In this document: positions 40,901-52,445 of the stretch, piece by piece
How the letters are laid out: every line of letters starts with the position of its first letter
How positions within the stretch are numbered: position 1 is the first letter of the stretch
Origin: Allacma fusca
Lineage: Eukaryota > Arthropoda > Collembola > Symphypleona > Sminthuridae
Length of the DNA: 64,000 bases
Direction: 5' to 3'
NCBI GenBank assembly: GCA_947179485.1
Contig: OX359248.1
Coordinates: 34,097,565 to 34,161,564, forward strand
The notes under the pieces: model-generated
What the model was told of the DNA's origin: nothing
The model's database searches: none
What the model saw: the letters and a program-made list of their open reading frames with translations, nothing else
Program-made: the position numbers and the translations under genes

Positions 40901-42766
40901 GTGAGAAAGTAAAGTCTTAGTGAGAAATTCTGACTGATTCAATTATTTGTTTTCATTGCAGTCTCTGCGTGAAAATGTTGGATTGGTTTGACTACCATGG
41001 TCATATGTGCATTGCCTTTGAGATGTTGGGACTGAGTGTCTTTGATTTCTTGGTAAGCTAACGATTTATAATTGATTTTTTACAAATGGCTTTTATGCTG
41101 ATAAAATATTGAATTGTGCCCTGGTCGTAAGCTTGTGATCGTTCACCGTGTAAGATCAATGGGGTTACATTGTTTTATAATTACGCATCATTGGTGGTCA
41201 TTGCAGAAAGACAACAGTTACAACCCATATCCGTTGGAGCACGTGCGTCATATATCTTACCAGTTGTGTCACGCGGTGAAATTTCTACATAACCATCAAT
41301 TGACGCACACGGATTTGAAACCGGAAAATATTTTGTTCGTGGATGCAGAGTACGATGAGTCTTATGATAACAGGCGGAAGAAAGGACTTCGTAGGGTCAA
41401 GAATTCTGAAGTGAGACTTATTGACTTTGGCTCAGCAACGTTTGACTATGAGCATCATTCAACTATTGTGTCCACAAGACATTACAGAGCACCAGAGGTT
41501 ATCCTAGAGTTAGGGTGGTCACAAACGTGCGATGTTTGGAGCATTGGTTGCATTATGTTCGAGCTGTACTTGGGAATTACACTTTTCCAAACCCATGATA
41601 ACCGGGAACATTTGGCCATGATGGAGCGGATTCTTGGTCCCATACCATCCAGGTAAAAATGAGTTGTTACAAATAATTTTGCTTTCACGTGTTATGCATT
41701 CACAGTTTTGTGTAGGAGAAAGTTCCTAAAATTGTTCGTACAGACTCTAAGACTTTGTTCATTGCTTATTTTTACAATACATTGTTTTTGTTCGAACCTT
41801 GACACAAATTGATGTCAGCATGATCAGTTAAATCGTAGCAAGGAACTTCTTATACCCAAACTTTTATCTGGTTCTGATAAGCTATTTGGGTAGGAGTTCT
41901 CTCACTGGTTTTACAGAGTTGCGAGTATAACCATATTATTTGCAGTGAAGTTTTTTGATGATGCAAACTTGTTTTATGGTTGCTATGCCCTTGTTTATAT
42001 AACAAGTAGATCTATTTTGTGTTGCCTCGTGTGGGAGCCAGAAGTTGGCTGAGAGTTGAGACGAGACACTATAGAAATCTCATTTTGCAATTAACTTTTA
42101 TTACTGATTTCCTCCGGTTAAGTGCAGTCATTGGTAATTGTATTATGTTTTCACTCAGAACTCCACTTCGATTAATAGGCAACATACTGTGTTTTATATA
42201 TTTTCAATTACTTGTATTGTGGTAACACCTTTTTGCCACAAGCTTGTGTTTGTAAATGGAGATGCGCATTTTTTAAATTCCACTGCTCTTTAACATAGGT
42301 TGAGGGGAATTTCGCGAAAAAACATTAAATTTGCATAATTTCTGTTGGTTATTCAGATTGGCTCGAAAGACAAGGACAAAGTACTTTTCCCATGGAAAAT
42401 TGGATTGGGATGAAAGGTCATCGGCTGGCCGTTACGTTCGAGACAACTGTCATCCTCTTGTGGTAATTTTTATTGAATACGAATAATCCTGCTTGAAAAG
42501 ACTTGATGAAATAATGTGTTTGACTTTTGTTCTTGCAGCGCTACATGAAATCCGATAATGAGGATACCCGCCTGTTATTTGATTTGATAAGTCGCATGTT
42601 GGAATATGAACCATCTCAGCGAATCACGCTTGCAGAGGCTTTGAATCACCGATTCTTTGACAAGATACCATCTCACCAGCGACTGAGAACTCATAGTGAT
42701 ATGGAAAGCAAGGACAAAAATCATCTGTCACCAAACCGCGAGAGGAGTCACTCATTGTCCAGATGA
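37871..42766 (+). CDS. Doa: LAMMER (CLK/Doa-type) dual-specificity protein kinase, complete catalytic domain in seven exons
   Basis: The coding exons are 37871-37949, 38647-38713, 40644-40757, 40962-41052, 41207-41652, 42357-42462 and 42539-42766. All six introns have GT..AG ends and all phases agree; together they give 376 residues plus a TGA stop. Numbering from 37871, I see [10 protein letters not shown] before the kinase fold, the Gly loop GEGTFGKV (34-41), the ATP-anchoring Lys56 (ALK), Glu71 of helix C, the catalytic loop HTDLKPEN (Asp153), DFG (Asp190), APE (212-214) and the family signature EHLAMMER (251-258). The C-terminus ends RERSHSLSR, as in Doa. No key residue is missing. Family members phosphorylate SR splicing factors and shuttle between nucleus and cytoplasm; that role is known for the family and inferred here. 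The start codon lies in upstream alternative exons. Confidence 0.96.
38647..38713 (+). CDS. Doa: Kinase exon 2: glycine-rich loop
   Basis: It encodes [20 protein letters not shown] with a TTATTTCAG acceptor and a GTAAGT donor, ending in phase 2 (AA of Lys). Confidence 0.95.
40644..40757 (+). CDS. Doa: Kinase exon 3: ATP Lys and helix C
   Basis: It encodes [20 protein letters not shown] and onward to DPKGRY. The acceptor is AATTTACAG and the donor GTAAGT. It contains the invariant Lys (ALK) and helix-C Glu (KLEIN). Confidence 0.96.
40962..41052 (+). CDS. Doa: Kinase exon 4: hinge region
   Basis: It encodes [20 protein letters not shown] followed by [10 protein letters not shown]. The acceptor is TCATTGCAG and the donor GTAAGC, ending in phase 0. 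Confidence 0.96.
41207..41652 (+). CDS. Doa: Kinase exon 5: catalytic loop, DFG, APE and LAMMER motif
   Basis: This 446-nt exon carries [26 protein letters not shown] and [11 protein letters not shown]. The acceptor is GTCATTGCAG. The donor GTAAAA splits an Arg codon (phase 2). Confidence 0.97.
42357..42462 (+). CDS. Doa: Kinase exon 6
   Basis: It encodes [20 protein letters not shown] followed by [15 protein letters not shown]. The acceptor is GTTATTCAG and the donor GTAATT, ending in phase 0. Confidence 0.95.
42539..42766 (+). CDS. Doa: Kinase exon 7: C-lobe end and stop codon
   Basis: It encodes [20 protein letters not shown] and ends with [10 protein letters not shown] and TGA at 42764-42766. 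The acceptor is TTCTTGCAG. The last helices ([20 protein letters not shown]) match the family's C-lobe. Confidence 0.96.
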   Translation, partial: RYMKSDNEDTRLLFDLISRMLEYEPSQRITLAEALNHRFFDKIPSHQRLRTHSDMESKDKNHLSPNRERSHSLSR

Positions 42767-44716
42767 GAGTAGCCTTTTTTTTAAAATGCAAAATAATCCT
42801 CACCCAACTTCACATTTTTTTCTGTTTGTCCCTGGTTATTCAGACTTAACACAGCGGGATAAATTCATTATAAAGCATAATTATTATATTACAGATTATA
42901 AAAAATAATTATGATATATTATTTTATCATTATTGTATGCATCCTGATGGGTATAAATGTTAATAGAAATTAATAGAAGCGGCATGTTTCTAGACTTCTA
43001 TAGCTCTTCTTGCTTCCAGTAACATTTGTTCATCTGATTTTAAAATGTATCATTGCTTGCGGGAGTGAAAGAATTGAATGATGTGAATACTTTGTGAGCA
43101 TTCGATTTAGCTTACCTTCAGTAGTTTAAAAAAAAATTCATATTAATATAATTACTTATTATTATTTTAAATGCGGTATTCAAATGAAATTATATATGTT
43201 CATGTGTGCGACTTTACATTGACCGAATCAGAAATGATTGTGTATTCAACCACACCACAGGTGGAAAGGAAAGAAGTACTTCAATTTGCTCAGTTATTCC
43301 GTTTACAGTGGTAAATAATCGTTGCATATTTAGTCGATTGTATTAAGAGGTGGCACTAGTATGGGAAAGCCATGCCGTGTGAAAATCCTTCGTTCTAGAT
43401 TCTGGCTACATGATGTGAAAATGATTTTGTTTTGTGTTACTCTTTCTGTCAAAACAAACTTTGAATTTTGGATGGACAATAGATTTATAAGCTTGTTATA
43501 CGATAGAGATGTTAAGTACCCTTCAAATGAGAATTCGGTCTAAGACATAGATATGTAATATTATTATTGAGAGTTTTACTTATTGAACCATACTCCTTTA
43601 GAATTTTAATTTTGAGAAAGATACTAGAGTGCGTCACTTTAATTTAATATGTAGAGCTGACGGAAAATGTCAGTGTTGATGAGGAAGTATTAGTTAACTT
43701 GTTACAGGATATCTGTATGTAGTTTTAAGTGTATAAGTTGGTGATGGATGATGCAGGCAAGCTGATTTTTATGTATGATTCCAATAATGGTAATACTGTA
43801 CTGAGATATAATTTTGGGATGAGATATATTTAGCCTTATTATCGAAAATGTCCTGTAATGGATGGCACATCGTTTTCCCGTCTGTTGCGTACTATACAAC
43901 CTATATATGTGTATGTAATGTACTATGTAGTACATGTAAGTCGTGAGTATCACCATACTTGGTGACTTTTTCTCGATGATTATTGTTTCAAATAAATTGA
44001 AGTATTTCAAGTAATAATTATTTTGGTGCTTTGTATGTAAAGTATGCGTATAGGCGGCATTCTTACATTGATAATTGTCGTCGTACCTTTCATCCATGCT
44101 ATTTTTGTCATGATAAATATTAAAAGTTGAGCATCAGCAAAAAGGCATCGGCTTAGCCTGAGTGCAACTTTCATCAATAATAAGTTATTATTCATCGCTG
44201 GATCAATGTCAAGTTTCATTTTGGGAAAACTGTTTTCAAAGTTTAAAATCGCATATTGCAATTTTTGCTGCTAGTTTTTTTCCAAATATTTTGGACGCTT
44301 TCGGTATAAAATTTTATGGACTTTCCAGGGAGCTATAGTCGCTAACTTGAGAATTGTGGACATGACAGTAAGATCAGCGATCAAGATTGGAAATTCATCA
44401 CCAGGAGCAAAGATTCGGTAAAGTAGAATTTCTGATGTTGCCAGTCTTTCAAGGACGGTCTGTCTGTCATAAAAATATTTCGAAATACTGTGTGTGTCTA
44501 AATACTGTCGCACAAAGGGGTTCATTTGATCCTAATATCATGTTGCTAACTGTAAGTCAAAATTTTCGGTCTCAGGAACTGAAAATCTGGGACAAAGTTT
44601 ATGAATGGCTTTAAAAAACGAATAATATTTATTTCTTTGTTTTAATTTTTCCTAAAAGTAAATAACTTAACAAAACTCACTAAAATGATACTAATTGTGG
44701 CGGCACAAGGGTTTGG
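42767..44716. other. Kinase 3' UTR and following intergenic stretch
   Basis: There is no gene I can support here. The first part is probably the kinase 3' UTR. The G-over-C bias of the + strand disappears in this stretch, which suggests that transcription ends here. Confidence 0.5.
43990..43995 (+). terminator. Candidate polyadenylation signal for the kinase gene
   Basis: This is the first canonical AATAAA that I see after the kinase stop codon, 1.2 kb downstream. A shorter 3' UTR using a variant signal is equally possible. Confidence 0.3.
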
Positions 44717-45427
44717 GCACTTAATAGTGCATCGCATGGGTTCAGGTCGCACCCGGGTATTTGGGTTCAGGTCCAGGTTCAGGTTCAGTATGGGTTCATG
44801 TATTTTGGACCCAATAATTTTGGGTCCTTTCTGGGTACAATATTTTATACCCGTGAAATTGGGTACAAGTTCAGGTTCAGGACCAGGTACAGAGAAAAAC
44901 CCGTTTTGATTTTACCTGTCAGGACCAGGTGCAGCACATAAAAGACCTGAACCTGATCGCAAAAGACCTTAAATGTTTGGGTTCATTGATTGAAAGTTAA
45001 AGTCCGGAGAATTCAAGCTTCCAAAATGATTTCCATCGCAAAAGCAATGGCAGGGTGTCCCAGGAACCAGTGAACTTTCATTCTTATCCATTTTAAATAT
45101 ATTTTGTACTACAAATACCCAATTGTACTTTTAATACAAGATAAAATTTAAAAAAGTTCGGATTCTCAAGTACCCAAACATATTCAGGTCCGGTCCCAAA
45201 ATACCCGGGTTCAGGACGTCTTTTGGGTACTTTTTCGGGTTCAGGTACTAATCAGGTGCGGGTACCACAAAAACGCAATTGGGTCAGGTTCAGGATCGAA
45301 AAATTTGAACCTGTGAAATGGGTACATTTTCAGGTACAGGTTCACGCTTTTGAGGTACCCAAAGTTTGGGTCCAGGTTCAGGTACAGGTTCGACTGTTTT
45401 GAACCCATGCGATGCACTAGCACTTAA
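44717..45427. mobile_element. Non-autonomous hAT-type element (45419 end) with 8-bp target duplication
   Basis: The element spans 44725-45419 (695 bp). It has perfect 20-bp terminal inverted repeats, TAGTGCATCGCATGGGTTCA at the left and its complement at the right. The flanks are the identical 8-mers GCACTTAA at 44717-44724 and 45420-45427. The TAGTG end and 8-bp duplication are hallmarks of hAT elements. It has no coding capacity; its subterminal parts are full of GGTTCAGG/CCTGAACC-like motifs, possible transposase-binding sites. Exact target duplications suggest a fairly recent insertion. Confidence 0.92.
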
Positions 45428-46807
45428 ATACACATTTGTGGATTGCAACCACATCTTCAATATTGTATCTTAAATATTTTATTCATAAACGTGTTGATAT
45501 TGAAGATCTTTTTCTTCTAGTTTGAAGTTTTAGTTTCAACGCTGAAAAATTACCTTTAAAATATGTAATTAACCTCAGATTAATTTTTTTGGACGTCAAG
45601 CATTCTGAATAATAATATTATTGGGGAAATGTTTGCAACAATTTCAATTGTTTTCAATTATTGTCATTCTTCAAGTCTTTCTCTACACAGATATTGATAC
45701 ATTTTCACATTAATTTCATCCCACTAACCCAAAATCCCTCGACAAAGCAGCCAGGACAGTGAAACATTACGCCCATGGAAGTAAAAAATATTAGGTCAAG
45801 TATAATTACAAGAATATTATCTTAAAGAGTTGGTATTGAGACTAGAATGTAATGCTCCTCAAGGGTACAAGAATACTGTAACTGGACCCGTTTCTGGGCA
45901 CATAACGGGTATTTCGAAATTTTGTGCCTTTACCCGTACCTGTACCAATATTAACAGGTCCAAATTATTTGTACCTCTCCCAAATAGGACGTGACAGGGT
46001 TTAGACGTCACATACATACACCAAGAAAAAATGGTACATAATCTCGTGCATAATTGGTCTTCCAAAGTTCAGTGCCATCTACAAGACTATCAGATGAGAC
46101 ACCTAGCGATGTCTCATAATGTCGTGTAATTTGTGGTACCAAACTGGCACGAATCCTGGACGTAACTAATCCAGGACTGCTTTATAATTGGGAAATATTC
46201 GGTTTCAAAGACCACCCGCATGCTCATCTGATTGTGATTAAGTAAATAAGTATTGAATTCTGACGACAAAATAAGATTTCCTCAATTTATATTTTATATC
46301 CCTTATTTAATCCATGACACATTTGTTAAATTGTAAACGTATGCATAAGGTAACAACATAATGTGGTACGAATTGAAATGTAATATAGGTATAGATGCAA
46401 ATACGTTTATGGCTAACATAATACTGTTCGAATAATTATCGGAACGATCCCAACTCTGTTAGAAATAGAATGGGTACTTATGTGTGGTACAAGTGAGTGG
46501 TGATTGGGACTTTTCCTCAAAACTCGTTCCGCTTCACGTTCACATCAGTTACGCGGCTAGAGAATGCGGCCACTGCTCATTCTATTGATTCATTGGCTAA
46601 TGTATGAAATAGTGAGCTTTTGTTCGGTCCGCATTCTTGTGAAATTGCGTAATGTTATGTAAAAAGTGTGAATTGATTGAGATCGAGTGAGCGATCAAGT
46701 GAGTGTCATGTAACTACTATGCTGTAGAATTTGACTCTTGAGGAAATTAATAAAATTGTATGATTTGCCCCTGTAAGTTGGGTCTAATCGCAAGCAACCT
46801 GCATTCT
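45428..46807. other. Intergenic stretch with possible decayed repeat
   Basis: I see no gene. Around 45880-46010, ACCCGT/GTACC motifs resemble the interior of the element at 44725 and may be a fragment of a related copy, but I could not define its ends. Confidence 0.4.
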
Positions 46808-47433
46808 GTTTAGGGCAGTGATGGGCAAGTGGATAGCCTACCCTTCAGCCTTCCCTACAAAATATTTGAAAAACAGCCCTACCTTCTGGGCTAGATGAGG
46901 TATGCCCATTCCCTACAGCCCAAAACTAGGCAAATACATCGCCTACCTTTTCCTTCCCTATTTTGCTCCGACCGCCTAGATAACATCTTGCCTAGTTTTG
47001 AAGTGCATGGATTTGTGTTACGTAAGCTCTATCTCTATTTATCAATGGTAGCGCAAAATACTTCTATTGTTCCTTATTCTATATTTACCAAAAACCCCAA
47101 AACCAGATTACAATAAAACGTTTAACGTGGTCCTATCGTACGTTTAGTGTCAGCGCATGTGCGTTTGCTCTTACTCATTGCCTTGTAAAATCACCGAAAG
47201 GTACCCTTTAACATCATAATCTGACATGATCGGCAACACTTGACACCCTTCCTTTTCCTTGCCTATATAATTGGTGTTATATTTGCCTTCCTATCCCCTA
47301 GCCTAGTATTTATACAATGCGTACCCGTTTTTGTCAACCTCGCCTACATACTTTCAGTATTTTCCAGCCCGCCTATATTATCGCCTATTTATAGGGTCTG
47401 TATATAGGCGAGGTTCCCATCACTGGTTTAGGG
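46808..47433. mobile_element. Non-autonomous hAT-type element with 8-bp target duplication GTTTAGGG
   Basis: The element spans 46816-47425 (610 bp). Its ends are CAGTGATGGG and CCCATCACTG, and it is flanked by identical GTTTAGGG 8-mers (46808-46815 and 47426-47433). The CAGTG terminus and 8-bp duplication indicate hAT. The interior carries many GCCTA/TAGGC motifs near both ends and no transposase frame. Confidence 0.92.
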
Positions 47434-48915
47434 TAAATTTTAAGTAAGTCCAGGCAGTAACCCGTTTCAAATGTATTTCGTAACTCGTTTACTATACGTA
47501 CGTATGTTTATTTGAGGGTTCATAACTTATTCAGTAAGAACAGTCGTATTTAAGACAAATCTGCTGCTTGAGAACTATCAGTTGGATTTCTCAGCACTAA
47601 AGCTTTTTCATCTTCCATAGTGGGTTGGAAGTTACACTGAACCTAAAAATGCATGTACATACATGGTAACAGTGAATTTTCATTTATACTGACCCTATAT
47701 GCTAAAGTAAATAAACCTTAACTTTAGCCAATTTCCACTCAAAACGCTGGTTGTTTCGTTTCAGCGAGTCTCCAATTTCTATTTCTATATCAAATGTCAT
47801 CAAGCTTTTACGAGCGGGGGATTCTTTTTCATACAAACTATAAGTTGAAGTCATATGGTCAAAGTACAAGATGTAAGACGCAATTCTAATACAATGTTAT
47901 AGCATTATATTTTCAGTAACAGAAATGTAACATATAGTTCGTTTTCAATAAATTAGTTTACAATTATTAATAACCAAAAATACAGATTTCAACCACACAT
48001 CCTCAAAGCTCTTCTTCTCTCGCTGTCCCTTATAACTGAAACGTGATACAACTTTATTGGGCATTATTTCCACCAGCATTTTATAAAGAAATTTTGAGCA
48101 TCTGCATCCACCAAGACGGGACAGCTAACCGATCTCGAACATTTAAGAGTGATCTGTATGGAATGAAATTTCCTACAATTAAACTATCAAAAAATTGGTA
48201 GCTTTATTTCAAACAAATGTGCTTAACGCTTTAAGGTCTTCATGTATTTTAGTTGGCCACATACAAACGTATGTATGTACGTATGTATAGGGTTACACAT
48301 TATTTTTCGTTAGTTAGCTCATATAAGCATGCAAAATATAGAACTTTTAATTTTTTTTCAAATTTTTTTAAAATAAGTTTTCATAGAAGACACCAACTAA
48401 ATCTTATATACTAGAAATATTTTCTTATACACACTAAATACTACCAAAATTTTGATTCTGATTTCAAATTGAGGGATCAAAGAATCATTGAACTGATTGG
48501 TGATCTATTTCCGGGAATGGTTCAATCTGTTCTTTCATTTTTGGTCTGGCATGGTCCAAGTGTAGAACCGTTCCTTTAGATCTGTTCCACAATTTTCGTC
48601 CAAGGAACATTCTCCAGTAGATTTACTGGTTTAGAAGTGCATGGCCTTTTTCATCCGTTGGAACAGACCAAATTTTCTGTCGGTGAATTTTTTGAAGTAA
48701 ATGTTTCACCAAACAACAATATTTCATGTTAATTATTAATATTCTGAAATAAACTCCTTGGGTGACGTTTTAATACTCACTTGTACTCTTTTCAATAATA
48801 TTGGCGCGCTAAAACCTATTGAGTTTATAAATTGCTCCTAGAAAATTTTCCGTTAAGTTCGTCATACAGGAATGGTACTATCTGTCTGGTCCGACATTTT
48901 GGAACAGATTTATTG
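47434..48915. other. Intergenic stretch, repeat-like sequence after 48480
   Basis: There is no gene that I can support. From about 48510, words such as GGTCTGGCATGG, CTGTTCC and GGAACAGA occur on both sides of the 48924-49675 insertion. They suggest that the insertion hit an older repeat, but I could not find the ends of that repeat. Confidence 0.4.
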
Positions 48916-49683
48916 GTCTGGCACAAAGGTGTCCGCCTATCCTACATATAGGCCTATTTGTAGGCTATTTATAGGGTGCGAGGATTTTATTAAAGAGGCT
49001 TGTAGGCAAAATAGGGTGCAAGAATATACACTTAAAACCTAGCCTACAAAATAGGTAGGCTCAGCCGTCGTAGAATTATAGGCATATATGTAGGCTATTG
49101 AAGCATGTCATCTTCATTTAATGGCATATGGAATGGACAAAATGAAAATTAAAGAATAGTCGGCGCCTGTTACGTGCTATCTCGCCTTGATATGCGCTGA
49201 AACCTCAGCGAAATCAAAACTTCTAAATATTCCGTAAAGTGGGAACTTAAGGAAATCTTTATTGTGACATCCCTTTTGACAAATGTTGTAAAATTTGCGT
49301 ACTATTTCCATGCGTAAACCAAATCAAGATCCATACTATTTTGCTCTTAAAGTTTTGGTCAAGGTGTCTAAACTTAAACTATTTTATTTCAGCCCCATTT
49401 ACTTGAGATAGGATTTTTAATTTATTAGAGTAGAATGGTCTTAAATAGTCTGTCAGTTATGAAAAGCACATAAGATTTAGGAAGGGTGTAGAATTCGCTG
49501 AGCTAATTTTTTAGTGAAATGTAGGCTAATATGTAGGCTTGCTGGACCCCATATAGGAAGGATGTAGAATAGGCTGATCTATTCGGCGGTTAAAATGTAG
49601 GCATATATGTAGGCTCGGTTCAAATTTTATAAATAGGAAGGATATAGGATAGGGTGAGTCATTTGGACACCTTTGGTCTGGCA
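48916..49683. mobile_element. Non-autonomous hAT-type element with 8-bp target duplication GTCTGGCA
   Basis: The element spans 48924-49675 (752 bp). Its inverted ends are CAAAGGTGTCC and GGACACCTTTG, flanked by identical GTCTGGCA at 48916-48923 and 49676-49683. At least six TAGGC motifs lie in the first 190 bp and five in the last 180 bp, the arrangement expected of subterminal transposase-binding repeats. No coding frame is seen. Confidence 0.92.
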
Positions 49684-50627
49684 TGTAATTGGAACGAAAT
49701 TCAAAGCAAAAGTTTCAAAATGTTCAAACTTTTGATCCAGGTCAAGATTTTCCCTGGATCAATCTGGCAAGGGGAGGTCAATATGTTCGGCATACGTAGC
49801 GGGAAATAATATTCCAAATTTAGCAATAATAAAAATAGTACGAATAATAGTACGAAATGTCATTGGCGTCTGAATGACCTTTTAAACGTTTTCCTGTATT
49901 TTGTATGTGGAAATGATATGTCTATAAAACAGTAAGATTGGGGGAATTCGTCTTCAGAAACAAGATGTAGAAAGCAAGGATGGGAATCGGAATTGCGCGT
50001 CAAAATATCTCCGACTCAAAACAGCTCTGTTACAGGGTATGACAAGTATTCAGACTAGCATCCAACTGCTTGGATTAATGACGAGATATTATGTGTTAAT
50101 AGCAATTACTTTCAGAGTAATATTACGAAAAATACCAAAACAGCTAAATAATTTAAACATGAAAGGGGTATAGTTATGCAATTTGCCCCGTATGTAGCCT
50201 ATTTAAGACATTACCTAATAATCAACAATAACTTGTTTTAAAACATTTCGTACATAGCTATTTGCTGTAATTATATTGCTGCAGTGGCTTTCTTACAATA
50301 AACAAAAATCTTATGGAAACTTGTGTGGAGGTTTACAACCCATCGTCAACAAAAACAAATAAGCAATTTTTGTTACCATCATTAGCGCAAAGTTGGGTCA
50401 ATATCGAAGCAGATGTTTTTTAAATTAAATTAGGATGCCTGTACGTTGATTGACAAAATATAAATGTCAGAATTGTTTTTAAATTAATGTGATGTTTCGG
50501 GGCAAAAATGATGTTTAAAATAATTAAATTTTGTTGTGATAAATAAAGGCTATACAGTTTGCGTATAAAATGATAATAATTATTTAACTATTTCTAGGTA
50601 TTCAAATGATTGCCAGTCCTTGTTAAT
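49684..50627. other. Intergenic stretch without recognisable features
   Basis: AT-rich sequence with no gene or clear repeat. Confidence 0.5.
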
Positions 50628-50631
50628 ATGC

Positions 50632-51476
50632 GGGTCTGTTTTTTTCAAAAGAGCCATTCCCATAGTGAAGCATCTTTTTGGATTATGTATACGAAATGTA
50701 CATACACACATTTTAAATAGTGTGGATAATACTGAGGCCAAATATTATTAACCTGTAGCCAACCAATCCTAAATTATTAAAATAAACATTTGGGACTAGC
50801 TGAGCTGCGGCACGGTCCCAAGGAATGGAGCGTGATAGGGCTTTCTATTTACGTGGAAGGCGCTCCCCATGTATTACGTTGGGAGGAAACTCCTCTCCTC
50901 GTCACTACAGCAAGCAAGCATGCTTGCATGCTAGCTGTATGTATCCACATGCAAACTATGCGTAAGCGTAACACATCCAGAACGCCTTACGCAGATATGT
51001 ATACAAATTACCCGTTTCGGATTTTCCCCGATTTGACTGCCGGCACACGCAAATGTGACCTTAAAAAAAATTTTACAATGTAAGCTTCGTGCTTCCCTTG
51101 AGTTTAGAGTTTTAAAAAGTTTCACATTTGCGTGTGCCGGCAGTCAAAAAAAAATCCGAAATTTCGAAATTGTCCATGTGATTTTTTGAAAAAATCCGAA
51201 ATTTTGATACCACGATACCAAAAAAAATCACGAGTGTAGCAGTTGGTTAGAGAATTTGTTTGAGATAGACCAATTTTTTATATTCAAATCGGTATAGCTA
51301 CAATAAATTATTGAAGTTTTCGGGTTTTTTCGGTTTTTTAACCTTCCTATTCGGATTTACAGAAAAAAAAAGGTTTCGATATTTTTTTTTAACAAACGTT
51401 TCATCTACTGGTCCCCATAAATGTGTTTTATAAAATAGTCGGATTCACGGGTGGCCGTTTTCAAAAAAACAGACCC
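50632..51476. mobile_element. Candidate terminal-inverted-repeat DNA element with internal hairpin
   Basis: The ends are imperfect inverted repeats (GGGTCTGTTTTTTT identical for 14 bp, about 20 of 23 positions overall). The bases ATGC occur on both outer sides (50628-50631 and 51477-51480) and may be a 4-bp target duplication. The interior includes a GC-richer block (50790-51060) with a 97-codon frame of no recognised family and the long hairpin at 51032-51148. It is non-autonomous; I do not know the superfamily. Confidence 0.6.
51032..51148. repeat. Perfect inverted repeat, 27-bp arms
   Basis: The arms 51032-51058 and 51122-51148 are exact reverse complements around the core GCCGGCACACGCAAATGTGA; the loop is 63 bases. 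The pairing continues imperfectly outward (TTTCGGATTTT on the left, its complement on the right) to about 51013 and 51168. Confidence 0.9.
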
Positions 51477-51480
51477 ATGC

Positions 51481-52445
51481 ATTATCCTGGAAAACTTTAC
51501 CAAAATTATTAGAATTGGTAATAAAATATGTGAATGGACGCTTTGATTCTAGGAAAAGACGCGTTTCAACAGTATGACGCTAGTATTTTTGTTCAAGAAA
51601 TGTTGTAACCATTTTCAGCCTTCCAGTATAATTTCAATATATTCATGACAGCGACACTTTCTCGCTACAGTCAAGGACCAGTGACGAATTATTTTTATAC
51701 TCGAGTGGGCTAATTATTAGTATGGTTAAATGAATCATTCAAATACATGCACGCAAGTGTAGGATTCCTTTTTGACGGACGATTTGCCTATAGTTAAAAT
51801 TTAATCGTGTTGGTTAAAAGATTGTGATTTACCATACTAGCAACACTATTAAATATTCAAAATCGTGCAAAATACGCAAGTTGTAGATGACTTGATAAGG
51901 TTCAGCTTAAACTATTAATTTACCTGTAATAATTCTCAATGCTGGAACAATTTCAATAATTTAAAAAATTAAAATGGGAAGTTAATGAATAAATTGTAGA
52001 AAAAAGGCTTGAAGCGTTACTGACAATTCAACCAACATGGTCTGAAGGAAGGGCAAGGAACAAACTCAGCAAGCGAATTGACAAATTGTAATATTATCAG
52101 CCGGATTAGAAGAAAATGAACTGCAGTAATTGTTAAAACATATTTTTAATAAAATCATTGATAAGTTTGAATCAATTTTGTGGATATCATCAATAAGAAA
52201 ATGTTAAAAATGGTGACCAAATTATACAATAGCATCCATTATAACCACATGAAATCATTTTTGCTTTATAAATGCAGTGCAATCATTTTTCTCGGACAAA
52301 ATGTTTCTCCCAGTGTCCGTCGTTTTGAGGTATCTTGCAACTATGGTCTTGCGATACCTTTGATACACTAGCGAATCAGAACAACATATCCGCTCACCTC
52401 GGAATATTTTATTATTTTATATTTTATCTACAAATTTTACCAGTG
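51481..52445. other. Stretch downstream of the transposase-like gene
   Basis: I see no gene. It probably contains the 3' flank of the minus-strand transposon gene and possibly one element terminus that I could not locate. Confidence 0.4.

Noticed and set aside
43702..44097. 131-codon minus ORF
   Set aside because: It is His/Ile/Tyr-rich low-complexity translation of AT-rich 3' flank with no recognisable domain.
50790..51083. 97-codon + ORF
   Set aside because: It lies in a non-autonomous inverted-repeat element, runs into the hairpin arm and resembles no family.
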